DNA from: Pseudomonadota bacterium
GTDB lineage: Bacteria > Pseudomonadota > Alphaproteobacteria > Rhizobiales > Xanthobacteraceae
Assembly: GCA_023430245.1 (NCBI GenBank)
Contig: JAEZBA010000269.1
Coordinates: 1 to 12,733, forward strand
Direction of reading: 5' to 3'
Length of the DNA stretch: 12,733 bases
Numbering within the stretch: the first letter of the stretch is position 1; each line of letters starts with the position of its first letter. The notes under the pieces were generated by a model. It had not been told where the DNA came from. It saw nothing but the letters and a program-made list of their open reading frames with translations, and did not search any database. The translations under genes and the position numbers were made by a program. Shown here piece after piece: positions 7,322-12,733 of this stretch.

Positions 7322-8608
7322 TCAGGAGGAGGTGGACAGGCGCGACGCGCGGTTTTGCAGGGCGCGCATGCGATCGGCAAGACTGCCTTTCTCGGTGTCG
7401 GCGGTGACGTCGGTTGCGACCAGCACCGGACCGTTGGCGACCTTGAGCGGGGCGGGTGCTGCGCTCGGCGCCTTGGCAAGTATCGCTTCGATCGGAGAGT
7501 TCGGTCCCTCCAGCGTAACTGCGAGCTTCGCCACCTCGGCGGCGACGTCGTTGATGCGTTCGCGCAGCAGCGCGTTTTCCACCCGCTCCGCGGCCCAGCT
7601 CGATTCGGCTTCGCGCTTCATTGCGGCGAGTTCGCTCTGCAGCTTGGCCCGTTCGCCATTGGCCCGCTCGAACTCCTTCTGTAGCACCTCTTTCTCCGCG
7701 GTCAGGTTCTGGATCAGCTCGCGGTGCTGGGCGCTGGCCGAATTGAGTTCCTCGCGCAGGTGGAAGCCGGTCCGGCGCGCGTTCTCGAGTTCGGTGCGCA
7801 GACGGTCGCATTCATAGTCGCGCTCCGCCAGCAGGCGCCCCTGATCGACGACGCGGTCATCGAGTTCTGCGACGCGCTTGCCGAGCGCCTCGGCTTCGGC
7901 GGTTTGCGCCCCGAGTTGTTGCTCCAGCTCGGCGACGCGCTTGCTGAGATTCTCGACCTTGCCACGTTCCTCGCTGAGGTTGAGAGTGGCGGTTGCGACC
8001 TCCTCGCGCTCCTTGTCGAGGCGATCTTCGGTTTTCTTGATATCGCGTTCGTAATCGCCGATGCGGATTTTCAGCGCTTCGATCTGTGTCTTGAGGGAGA
8101 TCAGTTCGACACGCTGGGCTTCAGTGGTGGCGGTACGATCGCCCAGATCAGCGGACAGCCGGGTCATCTCGGCTTGCTTGTCCGACAGGCTGCGCTCGGT
8201 TTCGTGCAGGCCGAGCGTCTTGACAGACAATTCGTCTTCCGTCGCCTTCATCTGATCCTTCAACGCCTTTTCGCGCGCTTCCAACGCGAAAATGGTCGCG
8301 GATTTTTCGCCGAGTTCCAGCTTCAGCCGGTTGATGGCATCGTTCTTCTTGCCGAGTTCTGCCAGCTGACTGGTGCTCTTCGCCTTCAACTGCTCGACAC
8401 TCATCTCGAGCCGCCGCGTCGACATCGCAAACTCGGCGCGCAGCTGGTCTTTGTCGGCCTGAATTTCCGCCATCGAGAGCGGCGTCGCTGCTTCCATCCG
8501 GCGCATCGTCAAGCGCACCGCGCGCGCGTGAACCAAGGGAATGAAAATGAGCCCGAACAGGCTGGCCACCAGGAAGCCGATGCCCAAATACATGGCCGGC
8601 TCGATCAT
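7322..8608 (-). CDS. Membrane-anchored long coiled-coil protein, uncharacterised
   Basis: I do not recognise a named family. The 428-residue product has one N-terminal membrane helix (about residues 6-26) and a basic stretch after it (HARAVRLTMRRME). A very long Glu/Lys/Arg/Ala/Leu-rich segment of about 300 residues follows, with heptad-like leucine spacing typical of an extended coiled coil. An Ala/Pro linker (about 370-400) leads to a basic C-terminal tail, SLADRMRALQNRASRL. The basic residues after the helix suggest the coiled coil is cytoplasmic. The start at 8608 has GGAG eight bases upstream (8617-8620). The ATG at 8638 would add only ten residues without a better site. Tethering, scaffold or cell-shape roles are possible but unproven. 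It is transcribed in the same direction as eipA, 147 bp behind it. Confidence 0.82.
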   Translation of the reverse strand: MIEPAMYLGIGFLVASLFGLIFIPLVHARAVRLTMRRMEAATPLSMAEIQADKDQLRAEFAMSTRRLEMSVEQLKAKSTSQLAELGKKNDAINRLKLELGEKSATIFALEAREKALKDQMKATEDELSVKTLGLHETERSLSDKQAEMTRLSADLGDRTATTEAQRVELISLKTQIEALKIRIGDYERDIKKTEDRLDKEREEVATATLNLSEERGKVENLSKRVAELEQQLGAQTAEAEALGKRVAELDDRVVDQGRLLAERDYECDRLRTELENARRTGFHLREELNSASAQHRELIQNLTAEKEVLQKEFERANGERAKLQSELAAMKREAESSWAAERVENALLRERINDVAAEVAKLAVTLEGPNSPIEAILAKAPSAAPAPLKVANGPVLVATDVTADTEKGSLADRMRALQNRASRLSTSS

Positions 8609-8699
8609 GACGGAAACTCCAACCGACGGGCGAATCAAAGCGGATGGCGTGACGGAACCGTGCCCCGAGAGCGCCGCCGCCCGCCAGCGCCTCTCCCGA

Positions 8700-8705
8700 T
8701 TAACC
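8700..8705. promoter_or_regulatory. Possible CtrA half-site (TTAACC)
   Basis: TTAACC lies in the 147-bp gap between eipA and the coiled-coil gene, about 90 bases before the coiled-coil start. No second TTAA at 7-bp spacing is present, so only a half-site can be claimed. The hexamer is short and may be chance. Confidence 0.2.
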
Positions 8706-8755
8706 TAAACCGGCGCACGCCCGGCGGGGAAGGAAATTCCGTTTTGTCACAACAC

Positions 8756-9355
8756 TTAGAACGGATTCCAGGTCGCCTTGGGGGTGAACTTCAGATAGCC
8801 GATATTGGCGCCGAGGCGCAGCCCGATTCCCGCCCGGATCGGCACCACCACGACGTTGCCGGCACCGAGTGCGGTCATGCCGAAGCCGCCGATAAAATAG
8901 GCCGAGCCGTCAATCCCGCCGAAGCGGTTGTAGATGGTCTCGGTCGCGGGCAGGTTGTAGACCAGCATCATGGTGCGGGCTCCTTCGCCGCCGGCGTCGA
9001 AGCCGATCGAGGGGCCCTGCCAGAAGACCCGCAGGTCGCCGGCATTCTTGGTGTAGAGCGTGCCCTCGCCGTAGCGCAGCCCGGCCACGAAAGCGCCGCC
9101 GGCCTCCTCGCCCAGGATATAGCCATTCGGCTGCCCAAACTGGCTGAAGGCCTTTTCGACGACCTGAGCCAGCCCGCGCGACACCGTGCCAAAGAATTTG
9201 TGCCCGTTATCCAGGATTTCGTTGGAGGAATATTGCGGCTGCCCCTGAGGTTGCTGCTGCTGAGGCACGGGTTGCGGCTGCTGTGCCAATGCCGGCTGTC
9301 CCTGCGCGCAGGCGAGGCAAGCCGCGACAGCCAGAAGGCGGATCAGCGAACGCAT
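8756..9355 (-). CDS. eipA: EipA-like periplasmic envelope integrity protein (DUF1134)
   Basis: A 199-residue exported protein. Its Sec signal ends at about Ala24 and a Gln/Pro-rich linker follows (25-41). The conserved DUF1134 domain then fills the rest: YSSNEIL, FFGTVSRGLA, GYILGEEAGGAFVAGLRYG, LGANIGYLKFTPK. In Brucella abortus the homologue EipA is a soluble periplasmic beta-barrel-like protein needed for envelope stress resistance, and its gene is directly activated by CtrA. I choose the ATG at 9355 because GGAG (9362-9365) lies six bases upstream. The ATG at 9367 lacks a clear ribosome binding site. The gene is divergent from the YHS-domain gene, sharing a 105-bp control region with a TTAACC-containing palindrome. 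Confidence 0.88.
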   Translation of the reverse strand: MRSLIRLLAVAACLACAQGQPALAQQPQPVPQQQQPQGQPQYSSNEILDNGHKFFGTVSRGLAQVVEKAFSQFGQPNGYILGEEAGGAFVAGLRYGEGTLYTKNAGDLRVFWQGPSIGFDAGGEGARTMMLVYNLPATETIYNRFGGIDGSAYFIGGFGMTALGAGNVVVVPIRAGIGLRLGANIGYLKFTPKATWNPF

Positions 9356-9390
9356 CTTGTGCTCCATAAGGAATAGGTTCGGTGCGTGGG

Positions 9391-9402
9391 TTAACCGGTT
9401 AC
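9391..9402. promoter_or_regulatory. CtrA-like palindromic motif between eipA and the YHS gene
   Basis: TTAACCGGTTAC lies in the divergent 105-bp gap, about 35 bases before eipA and about 60 before the YHS gene. It contains the palindrome TAACCGGTTA (9392-9401) and a TTAACC half-site. It does not meet the full TTAA-N7-TTAAC spacing. The known CtrA control of Brucella eipA makes a role plausible. The same 12-mer recurs with one change at 11700-11711. Confidence 0.35.
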
Positions 9403-9460
9403 TCACGCGGATGCTGTCAGCTAATGGGCATCCGAATCGGAACACTTGTTAGACCGAATC

Positions 9461-9961
9461 ATGACAACACTGCGCCGTCAACGCCGCTGCCTGGGCGCAG
9501 TGCTGCTCTGGCTGGTTTTGTCGGTGCCGCCGGCGATCTTGCTGTGGCAGCCGGGACACGCCGCCACGACCGAGCGGATCGTCGTGGACCCCAATTCCGG
9601 GCTGGCGATCTACGGGTACGATCCGGTTGCCTATTTCACCGACGGTGCCGCAAGAATGGGGCAGCCCAACCTCGAACTGACATATGCGGGTGCCGCCTGG
9701 CGCTTCCACAACGAGGGGAACCGCGCCGCCTTTGCCAAGGACCCGCGGGTCTACATGCCGCAATATGGCGGGCACGATCCGGTCGCGATCGCGGGCAATG
9801 TCGCGCGCGCCGGACACCCCGATGTCTGGGCGATCCACAACGGCCGTCTGTTTCTGTTCTATTCCGACGATGCCCGCCGGCAATTCGACGCCGATCCCGC
9901 CCAGATGGTACAGCAGGCGGACGTGAACTGGCCCCACGTGAGCCTGACGCTCGCGCCGTAA
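9461..9961 (+). CDS. Exported YHS-domain protein
   Basis: A 166-residue protein with a basic N-terminus (MTTLRRQRRC), a hydrophobic segment (about 11-29) and a likely signal cleavage near Ala34/35. It is therefore probably periplasmic or membrane-tethered. The YHS domain covers about residues 50-104: IYGYDPVAYF, then TYAGAAWRFHNEGNRAAFAKDP, then YMPQYGG. YHS domains are often linked to metal binding, but the reaction here is unknown. Family members commonly continue YGGxC; here the sequence is YGGH followed by DPVAIA, so the usual cysteine is absent. No in-frame TGA is present, so it is not a selenoprotein version. The upstream region has no strong ribosome binding site. It is divergent from eipA, and its TAA is immediately next to the cysQ stop. 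Confidence 0.83.
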   Translation: MTTLRRQRRCLGAVLLWLVLSVPPAILLWQPGHAATTERIVVDPNSGLAIYGYDPVAYFTDGAARMGQPNLELTYAGAAWRFHNEGNRAAFAKDPRVYMPQYGGHDPVAIAGNVARAGHPDVWAIHNGRLFLFYSDDARRQFDADPAQMVQQADVNWPHVSLTLAP

Positions 9962-10786
9962 TCAGCCGTATTTTGCCGCGTCCCCCGGATCGCACCAGGC
10001 GACGAAGGACGGCACCTTGAGTTCGCGTGCGAGTTGCCCGTAGCGCACCAGCGCGCCGTCGAGTGAGACGACGGCACCGCCGGCCGCGCTCAGAACCGCG
10101 TCGCCGGCGGCGATATCCCATTCCGATGTGCGCCCGAGCCTTGGATAGACATCGGCCTGGCCCTCGGCGATCCGGCAGAATTTCACCGACGACCCACAAT
10201 CCATGCGGCTTACTTCGGCAAACCGGGTCAGCCATTCCTCGGTCTTGGGATCGAGATGCGAGCGGCTCACCATCGCGCGCCAGGGACCTCCCTGATGGGC
10301 TCGGGTGCGCAAGGCGATGCGCTCGGTCGCGTCTTTTGGTGCGGCACCGGGCTGCAAGCGCAGCCGTTCGGATCCTGCGCCAATTGCCCCGCGCCAGATC
10401 GCATTCAGGGCAGGCGCGCCGACAATGCCGCTAATCGGCCGGCCGTTCCGCACGATCGCGATATTGACGGTGAACTCGTCGCGACCGTCGATGAACTCTC
10501 GTGTGCCGTCGAGCGGATCGACCAGAATGAAGGTATCCGACAATTCGGGCAGTGAGCCCTCAGATGCCGCCTCCTCCGACACCACCACGATGCCCGGCAA
10601 TGTTCGCGCAAGCCCGTCGAGAATGATCGCCTCCGCCGCCTCGTCCGCCTCGGTGACGGGGCTCGCGTCGGCTTTGGTGCGGATCGTGGCGCCGGCCTGC
10701 CGCACGCGCATGATCGCGTGGCCGGCTTCGGATGCAATCTGCGTCAATGCATCGAGTAGCGACGGATCTGCAAAATCACGCGTCAT
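9962..10786 (-). CDS. cysQ: 3'(2'),5'-bisphosphate nucleotidase, CysQ/inositol monophosphatase family
   Basis: A 274-residue cytoplasmic phosphatase expected to remove the 3'-phosphate from PAP (adenosine 3',5'-bisphosphate), a by-product of sulfate assimilation. The magnesium-site motifs are all present: SPVTEAD (42-48), Glu71/Glu72 in VVSEEA, DPLDGT (90-95), and WDIAAGDAVL beginning at Trp223 with Asp224 as the last metal ligand. The GTREFI segment directly after DPLDGT favours CysQ over inositol monophosphatase. The start at 10786 has GAGGAA upstream. It is divergent from chpT and convergent with the YHS gene, with no bases between the two stop codons. No sulfur genes are visible nearby. 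Confidence 0.92.
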   Translation of the reverse strand: MTRDFADPSLLDALTQIASEAGHAIMRVRQAGATIRTKADASPVTEADEAAEAIILDGLARTLPGIVVVSEEAASEGSLPELSDTFILVDPLDGTREFIDGRDEFTVNIAIVRNGRPISGIVGAPALNAIWRGAIGAGSERLRLQPGAAPKDATERIALRTRAHQGGPWRAMVSRSHLDPKTEEWLTRFAEVSRMDCGSSVKFCRIAEGQADVYPRLGRTSEWDIAAGDAVLSAAGGAVVSLDGALVRYGQLARELKVPSFVAWCDPGDAAKYG

Positions 10787-10917
10787 TGGATTGTTCCTCA
10801 GCGAATGGTGCAGCTATAGGCGGCTTGGCGCACCGGCGCGCGCGGTGTATCAAGCGGTCGTTCGCGCTCGGATCGAGTGATTCGCGTTCCGCCGCCGCCT
10901 TGACCGGAGCCAGATTC

Positions 10918-11613
10918 ATGTCCGCCAACTCTGTTGCTCAAGCGTCTGCTGCTCATACATTGGACGATCAAAACTCTGCGTCCGGCATTCATGTCGGGGC
11001 ATTGGATCTGGCTGCTCTGCTGTGCTCGCGCGTTTGCCACGACCTGATCAGCCCTGTCGGCGCGATAGTCAATGGCCTCGAAGTGATGGAGGACGACAAC
11101 GATCCGGAAACCAAGGCTTTCGCCATGGACCTGATCAAGAAAAGTGTGCGTCAGGCCTCGGCGAAGCTGCAATTCTGCCGGCTGGCCTTTGGCGCCGCCG
11201 GGTCTGCGGGTGCGCAGATCGATATCGGCGATGCGGAAAAGGTGGCGCGCGCTTTTCTCGAGGACGACAAGACCAAGATCACCTGGAATCTACCGCGCCT
11301 CCTGCTCCCCAAGAATCGCGTCAAGCTTCTGCTCAACATGCTGCTAATTGCCGGGCAGTCGATCCCGCGCGGCGGCCAGATTGTTGTCGATCCGGTAGGC
11401 GAGGGCGAGACGATGGCTTTCCGGATCGCCGCCAGCGGAGGCTATGCCAAGGTGCCGCAGGCGGTGCCGGAATTGCTCGCCGGAGGCGCGCATGGCGGCA
11501 CCGTCGATGCGCATGCGGTGCAGCCTTATTACACCAGCCTGCTTGCAAAGGACTGCGGATTGACCGTTGCAGCCGTGAGCGAAGGCGAAGCGATCGTCGT
11601 CGCGGCCCGATAG
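10918..11613 (+). CDS. chpT: ChpT-like histidine phosphotransferase
   Basis: A 231-residue cytoplasmic phosphotransferase. The phospho-accepting histidine is His41 in SRVCHDLISPVGAIVNGLE, the histidine-kinase-like H-box of the ChpT family. The C-terminal half resembles a degenerate kinase ATPase domain, with no clear ATP-binding motifs. In Caulobacter and Brucella, ChpT passes phosphate from the hybrid kinase CckA to CtrA and CpdR, controlling the cell cycle. The start at 10918 is chosen because GGAG (10906-10909) lies eight bases upstream; the open frame back to 10732 crosses into cysQ. A weak promoter may lie in the 131-bp gap (TTGTTC at 10791, TATAGG at 10815). It lies 162 bp before cheA on the same strand, so it could alternatively be dedicated to the chemotaxis pathway. 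Confidence 0.88.
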   Translation: MSANSVAQASAAHTLDDQNSASGIHVGALDLAALLCSRVCHDLISPVGAIVNGLEVMEDDNDPETKAFAMDLIKKSVRQASAKLQFCRLAFGAAGSAGAQIDIGDAEKVARAFLEDDKTKITWNLPRLLLPKNRVKLLLNMLLIAGQSIPRGGQIVVDPVGEGETMAFRIAASGGYAKVPQAVPELLAGGAHGGTVDAHAVQPYYTSLLAKDCGLTVAAVSEGEAIVVAAR

Positions 11614-11650
11614 GGTTGGACTGCGTAAGACGGCGATCTGAATCGGCGAG

Positions 11651-11667
11651 GTTAACCGCGGGTTAAG
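11651..11667 (-). promoter_or_regulatory. Full CtrA-type binding site
   Basis: Read on the minus strand, bases 11666-11651 are TTAACCCGCGGTTAAC, a perfect match to TTAA-N7-TTAAC. The plus strand also reads TTAA-N7-TTAA, because the site is almost palindromic. It lies in the chpT-cheA gap, 38 bases after the chpT stop and 109 before the cheA start. A GANTC methylation-type sequence (GAATC, 11640-11644) is seven bases away. The motif match is direct; binding by CtrA is inferred. Confidence 0.6.
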
Positions 11668-11699
11668 CCGACGATCTACTGCCTTCCCCTTACGCAATA

Positions 11700-11711
11700 T
11701 TAAACGGTTAC
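11700..11711 (+). promoter_or_regulatory. Second TTAA-containing motif before cheA, shared with the eipA/YHS gap
   Basis: TTAAACGGTTAC differs at one position from TTAACCGGTTAC at 9391-9402. Both copies have the same orientation and lie 58-64 bases before the start codon of a plus-strand gene (YHS and cheA). It could be a degenerate regulator site or a shared promoter element. Nothing in the window proves which. Confidence 0.3.
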
Positions 11712-11741
11712 CAACACACTACCATGGACGGAGTGGTGCGC

Positions 11742-11759
11742 CGCCGGAAAATTCCGGCG
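11742..11759 (+). promoter_or_regulatory. Hairpin directly upstream of the cheA ribosome binding site
   Basis: CGCCGGAA (11742-11749) pairs with TTCCGGCG (11752-11759). The realistic form is a 7-bp stem with a 4-base loop. GGAGAG, the likely cheA ribosome binding site, begins two bases after the stem. The position suggests an effect on translation or mRNA stability, but there is no direct evidence. Confidence 0.4.
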
Positions 11760-11775
11760 CGGAGAGTCTTTTGCC

Positions 11776-12733
11776 ATGGACGAGTTGTTGCGGGATTTTC
11801 TGACCGAGACCCATGAGAGTCTCGATATGGTCGATTCCGAGCTCGTCCGTTTTGAGCAGGAGCCGAACAACGCCGACATTCTCGCCAATATTTTCCGCCT
11901 CGTTCACACCATCAAGGGGACCTGCGGGTTTCTGAATCTACCGCGGCTTGCGACACTCGCGCACGCCGCAGAGAATCTGATGGGGCGGTTTCGTGACGGG
12001 CTGCCGGTGACGGAGGGCGCAGTTTCTTTGATCCTTGCGACTCTCGACCGGATCAAGGAAATCCTTGAGGCGCTCGAGCGGCGTCAGATCGAACCCGATG
12101 GAACCGACGACGATCTGATCGTCCGGCTTGATGCCATGGCGTATACGGTGCCGCGAGTGACGTCTCCCGCTTCGGGGTCGCTCCACCACCCGGTGCTGTC
12201 GCGCGCGTTGAAGCCAGGCGAAGCCACAGTCGACGAACTTGAATCCGCGTTTCGCGAAACGCCCGGTCCCGTGCCAGCCGCGAGCATATCGGCAAAGCCC
12301 GTTCCAGCCGGCGCGGGCAAGACCGCCGAGCGGGCGGACGCCAAGTCCGCGAGCCCGTCAATCCGGGTCAATGTCGACACGCTCGAACATCTGATGACCA
12401 TGGTCTCGGAGCTGGTGTTGACCCGCAACCAGTTGATGGAACTGGCGCGGCGCCAGACCGAGACGGAGTTCAAGCTGCCGCTGCAGCGGCTCTCGCATGT
12501 CACCGCCGAATTGCAGGAAGGCGTCATGAAGACGCGCATGCAGCCGATCGGCAACGCCTGGTCGAAGCTGCCCCGCGTCGTGCGCGACCTCGGCGCCGAA
12601 CTCGGCAAGCGCATCGAGCTCGTCTCCGAGGGTGCGGAGACCGAGCTCGACCGGCAGATCCTCGACGTGATCAAGGACCCGCTGATGCACATGGTCCGCA
12701 ATTGCGCCGACCATGCCATCGAAACCGCCGAGG
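11776..12733 (+). CDS. cheA: Chemotaxis histidine kinase CheA (3' end beyond window)
   Basis: The first 319 codons are present and the frame is still open at the window end. The N-terminal HPt domain (about 1-105) has the phosphorylated histidine His44 in RLVHTIKGTCGFL. A poorly conserved, Ala/Pro-rich linker (about 125-195) follows where E. coli CheA has its CheY-binding P2 domain. The dimerisation domain begins near Ile196 (IRVNVDTLEHLMTMVSELV). The ATPase domain is entered with the N-box around Asn309 (DPLMHMVRNCADHAIE). CheA autophosphorylates in response to chemoreceptors and passes phosphate to CheY and CheB. Start ATG 11776 is preceded by GGAGAG at 11761-11766. In related genomes such genes often carry a C-terminal receiver domain and precede cheW and cheY, but that part is not visible here. 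Confidence 0.95.
   Translation, partial: MDELLRDFLTETHESLDMVDSELVRFEQEPNNADILANIFRLVHTIKGTCGFLNLPRLATLAHAAENLMGRFRDGLPVTEGAVSLILATLDRIKEILEALERRQIEPDGTDDDLIVRLDAMAYTVPRVTSPASGSLHHPVLSRALKPGEATVDELESAFRETPGPVPAASISAKPVPAGAGKTAERADAKSASPSIRVNVDTLEHLMTMVSELVLTRNQLMELARRQTETEFKLPLQRLSHVTAELQEGVMKTRMQPIGNAWSKLPRVVRDLGAELGKRIELVSEGAETELDRQILDVIKDPLMHMVRNCADHAIETAE

Noticed and set aside
7246..7479. Upstream extension of the DUF2927 frame
   Set aside because: It overlaps the end of the coiled-coil gene and reads as low-complexity Arg/Pro sequence; the start at 7245 has GGAG and a signal peptide.
7724..9376. A 550-codon open frame on the plus strand, antisense to the coiled-coil gene and eipA
   Set aside because: It is antisense to two genes with good start sites and recognisable features. 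It has no family pattern; long spurious frames are common opposite GC-rich alphaproteobacterial genes.
9461..9961. Selenoprotein version of the YHS gene
   Set aside because: There is no in-frame TGA within the coding region, and the position expected for Cys or Sec is occupied by other residues.
10831..10847. CACCG/CGGTG stem in the cysQ-chpT gap
   Set aside because: A short stem in very GC-rich sequence; likely to arise by chance.
10732..10917. Upstream extension of the chpT frame
   Set aside because: It runs into cysQ on the other strand and lacks family similarity; the start at 10918 has a good ribosome binding site.

Overview
The window is GC-rich and gene-dense. Its content points to an alphaproteobacterium of the order Hyphomicrobiales, most likely a Bradyrhizobium/Rhodopseudomonas-type member of the Nitrobacteraceae. 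This rests on a chpT-like phosphotransferase directly in front of cheA, an eipA (DUF1134) gene, TTAA-N7-TTAAC (CtrA-type) sequences, and a coiled-coil membrane protein whose N-terminus I associate with Bradyrhizobium. The taxonomic call is recognition by eye, not a database result. I see no IS element, phage gene, CRISPR array, tRNA or rRNA.

Region 1 (2-5410, plus strand) is catabolic and transport. It starts with 3-hydroxyanthranilate 3,4-dioxygenase, an enzyme of tryptophan/kynurenine or 2-nitrobenzoate breakdown. A complete five-gene branched-chain-amino-acid-type (HAAT) ABC importer follows: periplasmic binding protein, two permeases and two ATPases. The four membrane/ATPase genes are translationally coupled by 4-8 base overlaps. 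A perfect 11-bp hairpin separates the binding-protein gene from the first permease gene. The location beside the dioxygenase suggests the substrate may be aromatic or tryptophan-derived rather than leucine.

Region 2 (5572-9961) is an envelope block. It holds an exported alpha/beta hydrolase (plus), then on the minus strand eipA, a membrane-anchored coiled-coil protein and a DUF2927 protein, and, divergent from eipA, an exported YHS-domain protein. Four of the five proteins carry apparent Sec signal peptides and the fifth has one N-terminal membrane helix. A cysQ-type bisphosphate nucleotidase (minus, 9962-10786) ends on the base next to the YHS gene's stop.

Region 3 (10918-end, plus) is signalling. 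It has a ChpT-like histidine phosphotransferase, whose family phosphorylates CtrA and CpdR, and then the first 319 codons of a CheA histidine kinase, cut by the window edge. The 162-bp gap between them carries a perfect TTAA-N7-TTAAC site on the minus strand. A related sequence lies in front of eipA, a gene known in Brucella to be activated by CtrA. The most interesting reading of the window is therefore a possible local CtrA circuit joining envelope, chemotaxis and cell-cycle functions. It is a hypothesis built on short motifs. I found no clearly new defence or mobile system; the least explained genes are the coiled-coil protein and the DUF2927 protein.
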